NCBI GenBank assembly: GCA_014360395.1
Contig: JACIXM010000386.1
Location: forward strand, 1-5,942
Source: Actinotalea sp.
GTDB lineage: Bacteria > Actinomycetota > Actinomycetes > Actinomycetales > Cellulomonadaceae
Length of the DNA: 5,942 nucleotides
Reading direction: 5' to 3'
Both the position numbers and the translations under genes were made by a program. Positions 5,275 through 5,942 of the stretch are shown one piece after another. The notes below the pieces were generated by a model, which was not told where the DNA came from, searched no databases, and was given only the letters and a program-made list of their open reading frames with translations. Within the stretch, counting starts at the first letter, position 1. The number at the start of each line of letters is the position of its first letter.

Positions 5275-5929
5275 AGGGCAGGCGGACGTCGCCGTCGGTC
5301 CACGACCCGCGCAGGCCGCTGCCGGGCAGCCACGCCAGGCACAGCGACTCGCGGTCGCCCTGGCGCCACGACGCCTCCGTGGGCGTCCACACGACGGGCA
5401 GGACCCCCGCCGCCTGCTGCGTCGCGTCCATCTCGCACGCCGCCTCCGCCTCCCGGCGCACGGCGGTCGCACCGGGCCAGGCCTGGTCGGCGTGGCGGTG
5501 GCGGCTGAGGACCTCGGCCTCGTGCGGCTCCGCGCACGGCAGGATCGTGACGCGCCGGACGGTCCCGTCGGGCGGGAGCACCTGGAGGCAGTGCCCGACG
5601 ACGAGCTGGCGCGGGTGCGCCGACACCTCACCGCGCGGGTCGCCGAGCGGCCGGGAGTCGGCCCAGGTCCGCGCTCCGACGACGACGACCGCCACCAGCG
5701 CGAGCGCACCGACGACGGCGAGCACCCGTGCGCCGGTCCGGTGCAGGCCGCGGCGTCGTGGCGGCGGCGGCGCCGTGGGCGGCGACCAGCCGACGTAGTA
5801 CGGCTCCGAGGGCGCGTCCGGGGGCGCACCGCCCGACGACGGGGTGCGCGACGTCGGTGCGCCGGACGGCGGCGTGGACGGTCCGGGGGCGGGGGACGCG
5901 AACCCGCCGGGTGTCGTCACCCGCCCCAC
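5273..5929 (-). CDS. Proline-rich single-pass membrane protein with Septum_form-like domain
   Basis: 218 residues from the GTG at 5929. The frame stays open to the right edge, so the true start could be further out. A second GTG three codons in (protein MTTPGGF) is also plausible. Residues 1-60 are low-complexity, rich in Pro, Ser and Gly, and end in RRR. A transmembrane helix spans about 68-86 (VLAVVGALALVAVVVVG). Residues 87-218 should lie outside the cell and contain four cysteines (114, 132, 165, 197), probably two disulphides. VGHCLQV, then ILPCAEPHEAEV, W181 and CLAWLPGS resemble the actinobacterial Septum_form domain (Pfam), often annotated 'septum formation family protein'. The real function of these proteins is poorly known. 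It is convergent with the tetR remnant and shows no link to the sugar genes. The membrane topology is well supported and the name is tentative. Confidence 0.8.
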   Translation of the reverse strand: MGRVTTPGGFASPAPGPSTPPSGAPTSRTPSSGGAPPDAPSEPYYVGWSPPTAPPPPRRRGLHRTGARVLAVVGALALVAVVVVGARTWADSRPLGDPRGEVSAHPRQLVVGHCLQVLPPDGTVRRVTILPCAEPHEAEVLSRHRHADQAWPGATAVRREAEAACEMDATQQAAGVLPVVWTPTEASWRQGDRESLCLAWLPGSGLRGSWTDGDVRLP

Positions 5930-5942
5930 CAGGACAGCGAGG

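Noticed and set aside
4660..5829. Long - strand open frame (389 codons) across the tetR remnant and the membrane-protein gene
   Set aside because: Low-complexity Arg/Pro/Gly sequence without domains. It overlaps two better-supported genes in other frames.
1..5942. CRISPR arrays, tRNA or rRNA genes, riboswitches, phage or defence modules
   Set aside because: I read for these on both strands and saw no spaced direct repeats, no tRNA-like cloverleaf, no ribosomal RNA sequence and no defence-type domains. The intergenic regions are all under about 100 bases.

Overview
The window looks like chromosome from a very GC-rich actinobacterium. The evidence is strong G/C bias at third codon positions, GTG starts, a TetR regulator beside a family 3 glycosidase, and an actinobacterial Septum_form-type membrane protein. 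A polysaccharide-degrading member of the Micrococcales (Cellulomonas or Promicromonosporaceae type) would fit, but this is an impression from gene style and no search was run.

Layout: the 3' end of a glycoside hydrolase family 65 gene (2-751, +) converges on a complete, apparently cytoplasmic family 3 beta-glucosidase (819-3188, -). A short divergent intergenic region (3189-3287) holds a 28-bp imperfect palindrome and then the start of a TetR-family regulator on the + strand. The regulator is split after its 26th codon by a 1341-bp IS3-type insertion sequence (3366-4706). The element has matching inverted ends, a 4-bp target duplication (CGGC), and overlapping orfA and orfB on the - strand. 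The rest of the regulator follows (4711-5226). A proline-rich single-pass membrane protein with a Septum_form-like domain (5273-5929, -) converges on it and may extend past the right edge.

How they fit together: removing the IS and one copy of CGGC restores an uninterrupted 197-residue TetR protein with an intact helix-turn-helix, so the insertion is a clean loss-of-function event. The palindrome lies between the two divergent genes and ends two bases before the tetR ATG, where an autoregulated TetR repressor of the beta-glucosidase would be expected to bind. The simplest reading is that this strain has lost the local repressor of its beta-glucosidase and may express it constitutively. That is inference: neither repression nor the ligand can be read from sequence. 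I see no evidence of an undescribed multi-gene system here. The most informative items are the dated-looking IS disruption and the orphaned operator.
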